DNA from: Gammaproteobacteria bacterium
GTDB taxonomy: Bacteria; Pseudomonadota; Gammaproteobacteria; JAJPIJ01
Assembly (NCBI GenBank): GCA_022071965.1
Contig: JAJVIQ010000003.1
Location: forward strand, 124,001 to 188,000
Length of the DNA: 64,000 nucleotides
Direction: 5' to 3'
Below the pieces are notes generated by a model. The model saw only the letters and a program-made list of their open reading frames with translations, was not told where the DNA came from and made no database searches. Below, piece by piece: positions 44,470-52,959 of the stretch (the stretch's first letter is position 1; every line of letters starts with the position of its first letter). Both the position numbers and the translations under genes were made by a program.

Positions 44470-45341
44470 GCCTCGGCCTCCCCCGGCGGCTGGAGGCGGG
44501 TGATGATGTAACCCCCGGATTTCTCGTCGCGCTCCAGCGCGACCAGCCGCCGCTGCTGCGCCTCTTCCAGCAGTTCGCTGAAGGTGGAGAAGCCGTAGTA
44601 GGACTCTTTGAAACCGGGCTTGCGACGCTTCAGGGCCTGCTTGACCATCGAGCCCCAGAGCTTCTCGTCGAGGCTGCGCTCGCCCATGATTGCCTCGACG
44701 GTCTCCATGACCAGGTCGATGGCCTGCTGTTTCCTGTCTTCCTCCTTGAAATCCGCCTGGGCCTCGGCACCTTGAGCCTCGTCGCTGGCGGCGGGTTTCT
44801 CCCGGCGCCGCCGCGTGCCGCCGCCGCTGCGTCCGCCGCCGCGGCTGCTGCGCCGACGTTGCTCGCGCACCAGGTCGTCGTAAAAGATGAATTCGTCGCA
44901 GTTGGAGATCAGCAGGTCGGAGGTGGAATTCTTCACCCCCACCGCGATGACGGTCTTGTTGTTCTCGCGCAGCTTGGACACCAAGGGGGAGAAGTCGGAG
45001 TCGCCGCTGATGAGCACGAAGGTGTCGACGTGCAGCTTGGTGTAGCACAGGTCGAGCGCATCGACGACCATGCGGATGTCGGCGGAGTTCTTGCCCGACT
45101 GTCGGACATGGGGAATGTCGATGAGCTCGAAGGAGGCCTCGTGCATCGGCTGTTTGTACTCCTTGTACCGCTCCCAGTCGCAATAGGCCTTCTTGACGAT
45201 GATGCTGCCCTTCAGCAACAGGTGCTCGATGAGACGCTTGATGTCGAATTTCTCGTACTTGGCATCGCGGCAGCCGAGCGCGATATTCTCGAAATCGCAG
45301 AACACGGCCATGTTCTGGGTCTGTGAAGGATCGATGGTCAC
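44466..45341 (-). CDS. NYN ribonuclease-like protein with C-terminal LOTUS (OST-HTH) domain
   Basis: The 291-residue protein has an N-terminal NYN/PIN-like domain (about 10-150: FCDFENIALG, the acidic NSADIRMVVDALDL, ISGDSDFSPLV), a Gly/Arg-rich linker with RRRSSRGGGRSGGG, and a C-terminal LOTUS domain (about 210-285, with SLDEKLWGSMVKQAL and YYGFSTFSELLEEA). NYN proteins of the LabA type bind or cut RNA, and LOTUS domains bind RNA, including G-quadruplexes. All NYN acidic residues that would hold a metal appear to be kept. A strong ribosome site (GGGGAG) precedes the GTG. It heads the avtA / aldo-keto-reductase unit. Confidence 0.85.
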   Translation of the reverse strand: MTIDPSQTQNMAVFCDFENIALGCRDAKYEKFDIKRLIEHLLLKGSIIVKKAYCDWERYKEYKQPMHEASFELIDIPHVRQSGKNSADIRMVVDALDLCYTKLHVDTFVLISGDSDFSPLVSKLRENNKTVIAVGVKNSTSDLLISNCDEFIFYDDLVREQRRRSSRGGGRSGGGTRRRREKPAASDEAQGAEAQADFKEEDRKQQAIDLVMETVEAIMGERSLDEKLWGSMVKQALKRRKPGFKESYYGFSTFSELLEEAQQRRLVALERDEKSGGYIITRLQPPGEAEA

Positions 45342-45404
45342 GCGGTGCTCCCCTGATGCCCCATGGATGATATGCTTTATCGCTGAATCGGAGAAATTTG
45401 GCAA

Positions 45405-45734
45405 ATGCACGCAATATTGGCGTTTTTGCGGTACCTCGGCGTCCTGCGGGCGCTGCTGCTCCTCGTGACCCTGATGGTCATCGCCTGTGCCCCGTTCGCG
45501 GACGGGCGGGTCCAGGCCGGCTGGATGCTGGGACCCTCCGTCATCGCGCCGACCCTCATGGCGATGCTCGCCTTCTCGCTGCCGCTGGACATCACCATGA
45601 CGCGAGTTTTCATGCTCGACCGCCCGGCGCCGGAGCGGCGGCGCTACCGCCGGATCCTCTGGCTGGAGACCGCCCTGCTCCTGGTCATGCTGGCGGCGTG
45701 GGCGCCGTTCATCCTGCGCATCATGGGCCGGTAG
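45405..45734 (+). CDS. Small membrane protein, unknown
   Basis: The 109-residue protein has three membrane helices (about 8-30, 42-64 and 84-105) separated by short loops; the second loop is Arg-rich (RPAPERRRYRRI). GGAG precedes the ATG. It is divergent from the NYN gene with 63 bases between them and precedes the M16 protease by about 95 bases. No family is recognised. Confidence 0.68.
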   Translation: MHAILAFLRYLGVLRALLLLVTLMVIACAPFADGRVQAGWMLGPSVIAPTLMAMLAFSLPLDITMTRVFMLDRPAPERRRYRRILWLETALLLVMLAAWAPFILRIMGR

Positions 45735-45830
45735 GTGATCCCGCACCCCGGGCCGGCGTCCGGCGGGCTGGCCCCCCCGCCCGGGCGCGACACCAACCCT
45801 GAGTACCGGTGCCGGCGTCCGGCCCGGGAA

Positions 45831-48785
45831 ATGCAGCACCACGGCGCAATGCCGGTCCGCCTCTTCAGACGTTCGCTGCTGCCTGCCACCCTCTGGGCGC
45901 TTTTGGCGCTCGCCTGCGCGCTGCCGGCGGCTGCTGTCGAGGTGGTCAAATCGCCTGGCGACACGCGCGAGTTCGAGTACCTGCAACTGAACAACGGCAT
46001 GAAGGTGCTGCTGGTGTCCGATCCGGAGGCCGACAAGGCCGCCGCCGCCCTGAGCGTGGGCGTCGGCAGCGCCGGCGACCCGCCCGAACGCCAGGGGCTG
46101 GCCCACTTCCTCGAGCACATGCTGTTCCTGGGTACGGCGAAGTATCCGAAGCCCGGCGAGTACGACGAATTCATGCACGCCCACGGCGGCACGGAGAACG
46201 CCTACACGGCCTTCGAGAACACCAATTACCACTTCAGCATCGACAAGGACTATCTCGAGGGCGGCGTCGATCGGTTCGCGCAGTTCTTCGTTGCGCCGCT
46301 GTTCACCGCGGATTACGTGCAGCGCGAGAAGAACGCGGTGAATTCCGAGTACAAGGCCCGCATCAAGGACGACGATCGGCGGCTGTATTCGGCCCTGCAG
46401 CAGGTGGTCAATCCGCGGCATCCGTTTTCGAAGTTCGCCGTCGGCAGCCTCGAGACGCTCTCGGACCGCGACGGCAGCGGCATACGCGACGAACTCATGG
46501 ATTTTTACCGGCGGCACTATTCCGCCGACCTCATGACCCTGGCCGTGCTGGGCAAGGAACCGCTTCCCCGGCTCGAGGAGTGGGTCAGGTCGCGATTCGA
46601 CAAGATCGAGAACCGCTCGGTCACCCGGCCCGCCATCGACGCGCCGCTGTTCGAGCCCGGGCGACTGCCGCTGCGGCTCGACGTGGAGCCGCTGCGCGAG
46701 GAGCGTCAGCTGCAGCTGTATTTTCCAATCCCGCCAGTCGCACCGTACTACCGGCAGAAGCCGATCGACTACATCGCCAATCTGCTCGGGCACGAGGGCG
46801 CGGGCAGCCTGCTCTCCTCGCTGAAGGCCAGGGGCTGGGCCGATCAGCTCGGCGCGGGATTGGGCCGCGACGACAGCGACGGCGCCGCCGTATCGCTCTC
46901 GATCCGGCTGAGCGAGGAAGGGCTCGCGCACGTGAAGGATATCGTCGGGCTCGTCTTCCAGACGCTGCGCCTGATCGAGCGCGACGGCGTGGAGCAATGG
47001 CGCTATGCCGAGCAGGCCCGGCTGGCACAGATCGCATTCCAGTTCGACCAGAAGGATTCCGCGCTGCATTCCGTCATCGATCTCGCCGAGATGCTCGACC
47101 GCGTCGCGCCGGAGGACGTGGTGCAGGCGCATTTCCAGATGGTGGATTTCGACGAGGCCCTGATACGGCGCTATCTCGCCTACCTTCGCCCCGAGAACAT
47201 GCTGATGGTGGTCACCGCCAAGGGCATGAAGACCGACCGGCGGGATCCCTGGTATGACACCGCCTACGCCGTCCGCCCGATTGGGGGCGCCACGCTCGGG
47301 CGCTGGGCGGCGGCCGATATCGACGCCGGCCTCGCGCTGCCGGCTCCGAACCCCTTCATCCCCGAGAACACGGAGCTCAAGACCGCGGACGCCGACGCCA
47401 CCGCCATCCCGGCGCGCATCGATCAGCAGCCGGGCTACGAGTTGTGGTTCAAGCAGGACGAGGCGTTCAAACAGCCGCGCGCCGATTTCTACTTCTCCGT
47501 GCGCACGCCGGCGGCGAATGACAGCGCGGAGCACGCGGTGCTCACCAGTCTGTACACGCAACTGGTGAGCGACGAGCTCAACGAGTTCTCGTATGCCGCG
47601 CAGCTGGCTGGTCTCAGCTACAGCCTCTACCCGCACATACGCGGATTCACCGTGCGCATCAGCGGATATGAAGACAAGCTCGCACTGCTCCTCACCCGCA
47701 TCGTGGAGGCCCTGCGCAACCCGACCCTCACCAGGGAGGCGCTGGAGCGCGAGAGGCAGGTACTGATCCGCGGGCTGGAGAACGTGCGCCACGACAATCC
47801 CTACGAACAGATCCTCTCGGAGATCGCCAAGCTCATCGTGCACCCGAGCTGGACGGAGGAAAAACGGCTGGCGGCCGCGCATCGCGTCCGCCTCGAGGAT
47901 CTCAGGGCCTTCGTATCGCGGTTGCTGCGCGACGTGCAGGTCGTGGCCCTCGCGCACGGCAACCTGCGGCGCGCGGACGCGCGTGCGCTCGGGGACATCG
48001 TCAGGACCGCGCTGGTGGAGCCGGCAACGCCCGTGGAGGTCCCCCCGGGGCAGGTGGTGCAGCTGGACAGCGGCACCGTTTACCGGCGCGAACTCGGGAT
48101 CTCGCACCCGGATTCCGCGGTCGTCGCCTACTTCCAGGGCAAGGATCGCTCGGCCGCGGAGCGGGCGCGCTTCGAATTGCTCGCACAGATCCTCGAGGCG
48201 CCCTTCTACAACGACCTGCGTACCGAGAAGCAGCTTGGTTACGTCGTGAGCGCCGGCAGCCTGCCGCTGCTGGACGTGCCGGGCATCACCTTCCTCATCC
48301 AGTCGCCGACCACTCATCCGGCCGATCTGGAGGCGAACATCTCCCAGTTCCTGGCGAGCTATCGCGGTGCAGTCGCGGCGATGCCCGCGGAGCTGTTCGA
48401 AAGTCATCGCGAGGGCCTGCTCTCGCGCATACTGACGCGCGAGGAGCGGCTGCAGATGCGCACCGATCGCTACTGGAGCGACCTGGATCTGCAGCGTTAC
48501 CGGTTCGATGGCCGGCAACAGCTCGCCGATGCCGTGCGCGCGATCACCCTGGAGGACTTCCGCAAGTTCTACGAGCAGGTCCTCCTGGACGCCGGCCGCA
48601 GAGAGCTGGTGGTGCAGAGCACCGGCAGCGCCCATGAACCGGTGGTGTCCACGCATGAACCGCGGGCCGGCGTGATCATCAGCGACCCGGACGGTTTCGC
48701 CGAGGGCCACGCCCTCGTGCCGGGCTCCGAATCCATGCCCCTCTCCGGGACCACCCTTCCCCCCGGCGCTCACAGCCCGCCCTGA
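45831..48785 (+). CDS. M16 zinc metalloprotease of the pitrilysin (protease III) type
   Basis: The 984-residue protein has a signal peptide (ending near LPAAAVE) and the inverted zinc site HFLEH, with His92, Glu95 and His96; the third ligand Glu173 (NAVNSE) lies exactly 81 residues after His92, as in pitrilysin. The full set of four M16 domains is present by length. The enzyme should cut small peptides in the periplasm. The start is uncertain: ATG at 45831 or 45849 both lack a good ribosome site. It ends 184 bases before the FHA gene. Confidence 0.88.
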   Translation: MQHHGAMPVRLFRRSLLPATLWALLALACALPAAAVEVVKSPGDTREFEYLQLNNGMKVLLVSDPEADKAAAALSVGVGSAGDPPERQGLAHFLEHMLFLGTAKYPKPGEYDEFMHAHGGTENAYTAFENTNYHFSIDKDYLEGGVDRFAQFFVAPLFTADYVQREKNAVNSEYKARIKDDDRRLYSALQQVVNPRHPFSKFAVGSLETLSDRDGSGIRDELMDFYRRHYSADLMTLAVLGKEPLPRLEEWVRSRFDKIENRSVTRPAIDAPLFEPGRLPLRLDVEPLREERQLQLYFPIPPVAPYYRQKPIDYIANLLGHEGAGSLLSSLKARGWADQLGAGLGRDDSDGAAVSLSIRLSEEGLAHVKDIVGLVFQTLRLIERDGVEQWRYAEQARLAQIAFQFDQKDSALHSVIDLAEMLDRVAPEDVVQAHFQMVDFDEALIRRYLAYLRPENMLMVVTAKGMKTDRRDPWYDTAYAVRPIGGATLGRWAAADIDAGLALPAPNPFIPENTELKTADADATAIPARIDQQPGYELWFKQDEAFKQPRADFYFSVRTPAANDSAEHAVLTSLYTQLVSDELNEFSYAAQLAGLSYSLYPHIRGFTVRISGYEDKLALLLTRIVEALRNPTLTREALERERQVLIRGLENVRHDNPYEQILSEIAKLIVHPSWTEEKRLAAAHRVRLEDLRAFVSRLLRDVQVVALAHGNLRRADARALGDIVRTALVEPATPVEVPPGQVVQLDSGTVYRRELGISHPDSAVVAYFQGKDRSAAERARFELLAQILEAPFYNDLRTEKQLGYVVSAGSLPLLDVPGITFLIQSPTTHPADLEANISQFLASYRGAVAAMPAELFESHREGLLSRILTREERLQMRTDRYWSDLDLQRYRFDGRQQLADAVRAITLEDFRKFYEQVLLDAGRRELVVQSTGSAHEPVVSTHEPRAGVIISDPDGFAEGHALVPGSESMPLSGTTLPPGAHSPP

Positions 48786-48969
48786 AGCGCCCCCTCCCAT
48801 CGCGCCCGACCGGGTATCACCCGGCCTCTGATGCTGCCTGCGGCTACCGTATCTCCTCTTGTTTATTGTCCTTGACTTTCATTTAGTTACGGCATAATCT
48901 TAAATTACATTATCATAGGTATAATCTTCTAACCCACTGGTAAGTTGTGGATTTCAAAAGGGGATGCGT
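48786..48969 (+). promoter_or_regulatory. AT-rich promoter region of the FHA gene
   Basis: In this GC-rich window, the stretch 48850-48960 is strikingly AT-rich. It holds TTGACT (48872-48877) with CATAAT (48893-48898) at a 15-base spacing, and a perfect TATAAT (48920-48925). Either could drive the FHA gene starting at 48970, which has AAAAGGGG six bases before its ATG. No specific operator is recognised. Confidence 0.5.
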
Positions 48970-49902
48970 ATGAATACAACCGCCAAATCGAGTCTATTCG
49001 AGGCTGTGAACAAGCCGCTCAAGGGCGCCCTCTCACGGCTGTTCAGCAGGCCCTTCCAGCTTGTTCTGGGCAAGCGCGTCCTGACCTTCAATCACCCGGG
49101 GGACTTCGAGTTCGCAATGAGCGGGCGCGTGGCGGTGTCCCTGGTCAAGGTCGTGGAGATGCTGCACCGGCCGGTGGCCTCCCTCCGGCGTGAGACCGTG
49201 TTCGTCCGCCTGGTCGAGCACAATCTGGTGCGGGCGCTGGAGCGCTGCCGCATGGATCCCGAGAGCATCGCCGAGTCGCTGCGCGACATGGGACTGCGCA
49301 GCTTCAGCACCGACTATCGCTGGCGTGCGATCTTCGAGGCACTGGCGGCGGGCGGACCGGAACTGAACGAGTATCGCCGCGTGGCGGTGATGAAATATCT
49401 TCAGTATCTCGGCGCGCGCCGCGACGCGCTCGGCATCATCCACTTCCACAAGACCGGCAGGGCCATGGAGGAGGAGATCGTCATCGACGCCGGGACGAGC
49501 GGCGAGACGGCCGATCCGGCCGCGCCGGCGCCGGCATGCACCGAGGCCGAGCTTCGTGGATTCCGGCGGTTGCCGCGCGGCCGGCCGGTCATCGTCACGG
49601 TCGGGCCCGGGCAGGAACTGACCCTGGCGCTGGCCGACCACCGGATCCGGCTGGTGGCGGGTGAACAACTCGTGCTCATCGATGCGGAGGGCCGGCAGCA
49701 TGCTCTCGACGCCCGTCGCCAGATGGTTGGACGTGGCCTGGGCAACGACATCACCCTGGAGGGCGACGGCCGCTCGGTGTCTCGCCGCCACCTCGTCATC
49801 GAGCCACTCGAGGACCATCGCGTGCGCCTCGTCGACGTTTCGGCGCAAGGGTCCTACATCCCCGACGGCGTGGCCGCGATCAGCGAGCTGGCGGCGGCCT
49901 GA
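48970..49902 (+). CDS. FHA-domain protein with an unassigned N-terminal region
   Basis: The 310-residue cytoplasmic protein has an N-terminal region (about 1-175) of unknown family, mostly helical and rich in Arg and Leu, then a linker with Pro/Ala, and an FHA domain (about 215-305): MVGRGLGNDITLEG, SVSRRHLVIE and the last strand LVDVSAQGSY. The phosphothreonine-binding Arg, Ser and His are kept. It could read the output of one of the two Ser/Thr kinases in this window. ATG chosen because AAAAGGGG is six bases upstream; another ATG at 48964 is too close to that site. A strong terminator follows. Confidence 0.82.
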   Translation: MNTTAKSSLFEAVNKPLKGALSRLFSRPFQLVLGKRVLTFNHPGDFEFAMSGRVAVSLVKVVEMLHRPVASLRRETVFVRLVEHNLVRALERCRMDPESIAESLRDMGLRSFSTDYRWRAIFEALAAGGPELNEYRRVAVMKYLQYLGARRDALGIIHFHKTGRAMEEEIVIDAGTSGETADPAAPAPACTEAELRGFRRLPRGRPVIVTVGPGQELTLALADHRIRLVAGEQLVLIDAEGRQHALDARRQMVGRGLGNDITLEGDGRSVSRRHLVIEPLEDHRVRLVDVSAQGSYIPDGVAAISELAAA

Positions 49903-49925
49903 GCGTGCAGGACCGCACCAACGAC

Positions 49926-49953
49926 AAGGCCGCCTGAGGGCGGCCTTCGTTTT
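49926..49953 (+). terminator. Rho-independent terminator between the FHA and glycerate kinase genes
   Basis: AAGGCCGCC (49926-49934) pairs perfectly with GGCGGCCTT (49939-49947) around a 4-base loop and is followed by CGTTTT. It lies 23 bases after the FHA stop. The stem lies 20-50 bases beyond the end of the convergent glycerate kinase gene, so it may serve both, although the minus side has no clean T run. Confidence 0.8.
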
Positions 49954-49975
49954 CCGGCGCCGGTGCAGGGCGATC

Positions 49976-51307
49976 TCAGCGGCGCGCCGCCCGCGCGACC
50001 GATGCCGATTTTCGCCTGGTGGACTTGCGTGAGGCCGGCGATGCCGTGCGCGGCCGCGCCTTCGACCGGGCCTTTGCGCGCGGCTTCGCGGCGCCGGCGG
50101 TCGCCTTCTTCCTCGCCTGCTTCCCTGCCGCCTTGCGGGGTCCATCCGCCGCGGCCTCGCGGGCCATGCGCTGGCCGATGGCGATCAGGCGCGCGACCCG
50201 CTCACCAGCATCCTGCAGATACTGGCGGGATTTCCGGATGGCGACATCCAGGTCCATGGCATTCGGTGTCGCGGCCTCCAGACCGTCGATACCGTGCGCG
50301 AAGACACCACCGGCATCGTCCGCCAGACCACCGCCGATGGCGATGACCGGCACCCCGTGGCGGCGCGCCGCCATGGCCACCCCGGAGGGCGTCTTGCCGA
50401 AGGCCGTCTGAAAGTCCACGCGACCTTCGCCCGTGATCGCCAGCGCGGCGCCCTGCATGTGCTTCTCCAGCCGCGTCGCCTCGACCACCAGCTCAACACC
50501 GCGTTTCAGCGTCGCGCCCGTGAAGGCGATGAGGCCCGCGCCCATGCCGCCCGCGGCGCCCGCGCCCGGCCGTTGCGCGACATCGATGCCGAGATCGTGC
50601 CTCAGGATCTCCGCCAGGTGCGCGAGATTCCTGTCCAGCGTCTCGATCATCTCCGGTGTCGCCCCCTTCTGCCTGCCGTAGACGTGCGAGGCGCCTTTCG
50701 GGCCGCACAGCGGATTGGTCACGTCGCACGCGACATGGATGGTGGCCCGCCGGACCTCCGGCCGCAGTCCCGTCATGTCGATGCGCGCGACCCGATCGAG
50801 CATGCCGCCGCCGAGCAGTTCGGTGATCGGGCGGCCGGCGGCATCGATGAAGCGCACCCCCAGTGCCTGCGCCATCCCGGCGCCACAATCGTTGGTCGCC
50901 GATCCGCCTATGCCGATGATGATCTCGCGTGCCCCGCTGCGCAGCGCGTGCAGGAGCATCTCGCCCGTGCCGTAGCTCGTGGTCAGCAGCGGGTTGCGGC
51001 GATCGCGGGGCACCAGCGGCAGGCCCGAGGCCGCCGCCATCTCCATGACCGCGGTGCGGCCGCCGCCGAGCAGCCCGTAGGCTGCCTTGACCTTCTCGCC
51101 CAGCGGCGCGGTGACCATGCACTCGAGGAACTTGCCGCGGGTGGCGTCGACCAGAGACTGCACCGTGCCCTCGCCGCCGTCGGCCATAGGTATCTTCACG
51201 CAGCGGGCCTTCGGCCACACCCTGCGCAGACCTGCCTCGATCTCGGTGGCCACCTCCATCGAGGTCAGGTTTTCCTTGAACGAATCGGGCGCAATGACGA
51301 TCTTCAT
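49976..51307 (-). CDS. glxK: Glycerate 2-kinase with a histone-H1-like basic tail
   Basis: The core (about 1-380) is a type II glycerate kinase: IAPDSFKENLTSMEVA, MADGGEGTV, GGSATNDCGAGMAQALG and GEGRVDFQT. It phosphorylates D-glycerate with ATP. About 55 further residues form a tail of Lys, Arg, Ala, Pro and Ser (roughly 40 percent Lys/Arg, with motifs such as AKARSKARPR), unlike any known glycerate kinase and resembling the tail of histone H1 or of AlgP-type proteins. AAGGAAAC precedes the ATG. The gene is alone; no glyoxylate or serine-cycle genes are adjacent. The symbol rests on family only; garK would be equivalent. Confidence 0.87.
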   Translation of the reverse strand: MKIVIAPDSFKENLTSMEVATEIEAGLRRVWPKARCVKIPMADGGEGTVQSLVDATRGKFLECMVTAPLGEKVKAAYGLLGGGRTAVMEMAAASGLPLVPRDRRNPLLTTSYGTGEMLLHALRSGAREIIIGIGGSATNDCGAGMAQALGVRFIDAAGRPITELLGGGMLDRVARIDMTGLRPEVRRATIHVACDVTNPLCGPKGASHVYGRQKGATPEMIETLDRNLAHLAEILRHDLGIDVAQRPGAGAAGGMGAGLIAFTGATLKRGVELVVEATRLEKHMQGAALAITGEGRVDFQTAFGKTPSGVAMAARRHGVPVIAIGGGLADDAGGVFAHGIDGLEAATPNAMDLDVAIRKSRQYLQDAGERVARLIAIGQRMAREAAADGPRKAAGKQARKKATAGAAKPRAKARSKARPRTASPASRKSTRRKSASVARAARR

Positions 51308-51517
51308 GCACGTTTCCTTCCGGGTGATCGGCCCGCGCGCCTCGGGCTGCCCGGAAGCCGGCCGTGCAGCGTGCGACGGGTGTGGTTCGAAATCGAATGC
51401 CTGCCGGCGCGACCCCGGCGACATCCCGGCCCGGTCCCGCCGGTCACGCGCCACGCGGTCTGTTCGGGATCATACGGCATAACGACCGCCGCGCAGCGGC
51501 GGGGTCGCGCCGGTCTC

Positions 51518-52891
51518 TCACGTCCCTGGCGAGTCCCTTCCGCCCGGACTGCCGCCGGCTTCGTCGACGCGCAGGGCAGGCCCATCCGCCGCCGCGCCCT
51601 TCGAGGCGCTCCAGACCAGGCGGTCGTTGGCGCGCATGATCCGGTTGATGAGAGCCTGCTGGAATGCGCGGTTCAGCCGCATCTGCAGCGGCAGCGAGGC
51701 CCATTCGCTCATCTTCGCCTCGATCTGCAGAACGGTGACCTTGGAGACGGCGGTTACCGTCGCCGTACGTTTCGCACCCGCCTCGGCCAGATAGGCGATC
51801 TCGCCCACGCAATCCCCCTCGTTGACGGCGCCGATGATCTGGTCGCCGCGCATCACCGAGAACTGTCCGTGCACCACCACGAAAAACCCGGGATCGCTCC
51901 TGCCCTCGGTGATCAACACGTGCCCCGGGGGGTGCGTGCGCCATATGCCCACCTTGACGACCTCTCCGATCATCGCCTCGGTGAAGCCCTCGAAGAAGGT
52001 CAGCGACTTGAGGATGCGGACCTTCTCGGGTGTCGTCGGTTCGAGCTCGTCGCCCGCGATCTTCAGGGCATCGAGATCGGCGACGATCTCCGCGGCCGTG
52101 TGGTAGCGGCGGTCGAGCGATTTCTCCAGGCAGCGCTTGACGATCGCCGCCAGGCGTTCGGGTACCTCGGGGCGCAGCTCCCGAATGGGTGTCGGTTCAC
52201 TGTTGAGGACCTGCTGGATCAGCCCCGATATGCCGCGACCTTCGAAGGGCGGCTTGCCCGTGAGCAGCTGGTACATCACCACCCCGAGGGAGAACAGATC
52301 CGACCGTCCGGTGAGCTCTTCGTCGCGCGCCTGCTCCGGCGACATGTACATGGGCGAACCGAACCAGCCGACCACCTGCGTCTGCTCGGCGGACAGGCGG
52401 CGGGCAATGCCGAAATCGCCGACCTTGATGCGGCTGTCCCTGGTGAGCATCAGATTCGTCGGCTTGATGTCGCGGTGAATGATCCCGTGCTTGTGCGCGT
52501 GATCCAGCGCATCGGCCGTCTGGCGGAAATAGCCGACCGCCTTTTCGATGGAGACGAGGTTGTCCTGCTGGCAGAGGGAGCGCAGGGTGGAGGCCCCCTC
52601 GATGTACTCCATGACCATGTAGAAGGAACCGTCGTCCAGCTCGCCGGCGTCGTACACCTTCAGTATGTGCGGGTGATCGAGACTGCCTGCCGTCTGCGCC
52701 TCGTTGAGGAACATCTTCCTTGCCAGCTTGCCGCGCTTGCTGGAGTCGCCGGTGTTGGTCGCGACCTTGATGGCCACGCGCCGGTCGAGGATGGGGTCAC
52801 GCCCGATGTAGACCATCCCCATGGCGCCGCGCCCGGCGATGCCGGTCACCTCGTACTTGCCGATGCGATTGGGTGTGTTCGTGGCATTCAT
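51518..52891 (-). CDS. Serine/threonine protein kinase fused to a cyclic-nucleotide-binding domain
   Basis: The 457-residue soluble protein has a kinase domain (about 12-275) with GRGAMGMVYIG, ATP-binding Lys42, HRDIKPTN with catalytic Asp141, GDFGIAR and SPMYMSPEQ, followed by a CRP-like cyclic-nucleotide domain (about 300-420). The phosphate-binding cassette reads VGEIAYL then KRTATV, with the Glu and Arg needed for cAMP or cGMP binding both present. A Gly/Ala-rich tail follows. There is no membrane helix. It could be switched by cAMP, which the cyclase at 7155 would supply; this link is inference. It shares direction with, and precedes by 210 bases, the glycerate kinase. Confidence 0.9.
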   Translation of the reverse strand: MNATNTPNRIGKYEVTGIAGRGAMGMVYIGRDPILDRRVAIKVATNTGDSSKRGKLARKMFLNEAQTAGSLDHPHILKVYDAGELDDGSFYMVMEYIEGASTLRSLCQQDNLVSIEKAVGYFRQTADALDHAHKHGIIHRDIKPTNLMLTRDSRIKVGDFGIARRLSAEQTQVVGWFGSPMYMSPEQARDEELTGRSDLFSLGVVMYQLLTGKPPFEGRGISGLIQQVLNSEPTPIRELRPEVPERLAAIVKRCLEKSLDRRYHTAAEIVADLDALKIAGDELEPTTPEKVRILKSLTFFEGFTEAMIGEVVKVGIWRTHPPGHVLITEGRSDPGFFVVVHGQFSVMRGDQIIGAVNEGDCVGEIAYLAEAGAKRTATVTAVSKVTVLQIEAKMSEWASLPLQMRLNRAFQQALINRIMRANDRLVWSASKGAAADGPALRVDEAGGSPGGRDSPGT

Positions 52892-52959
52892 TCAGAGGTG
52901 GATAGTAGCAGCCTTCCCGGGGATATGCCTCGTCCTGGCGGTTCGCGGTTCGAGTCTGT

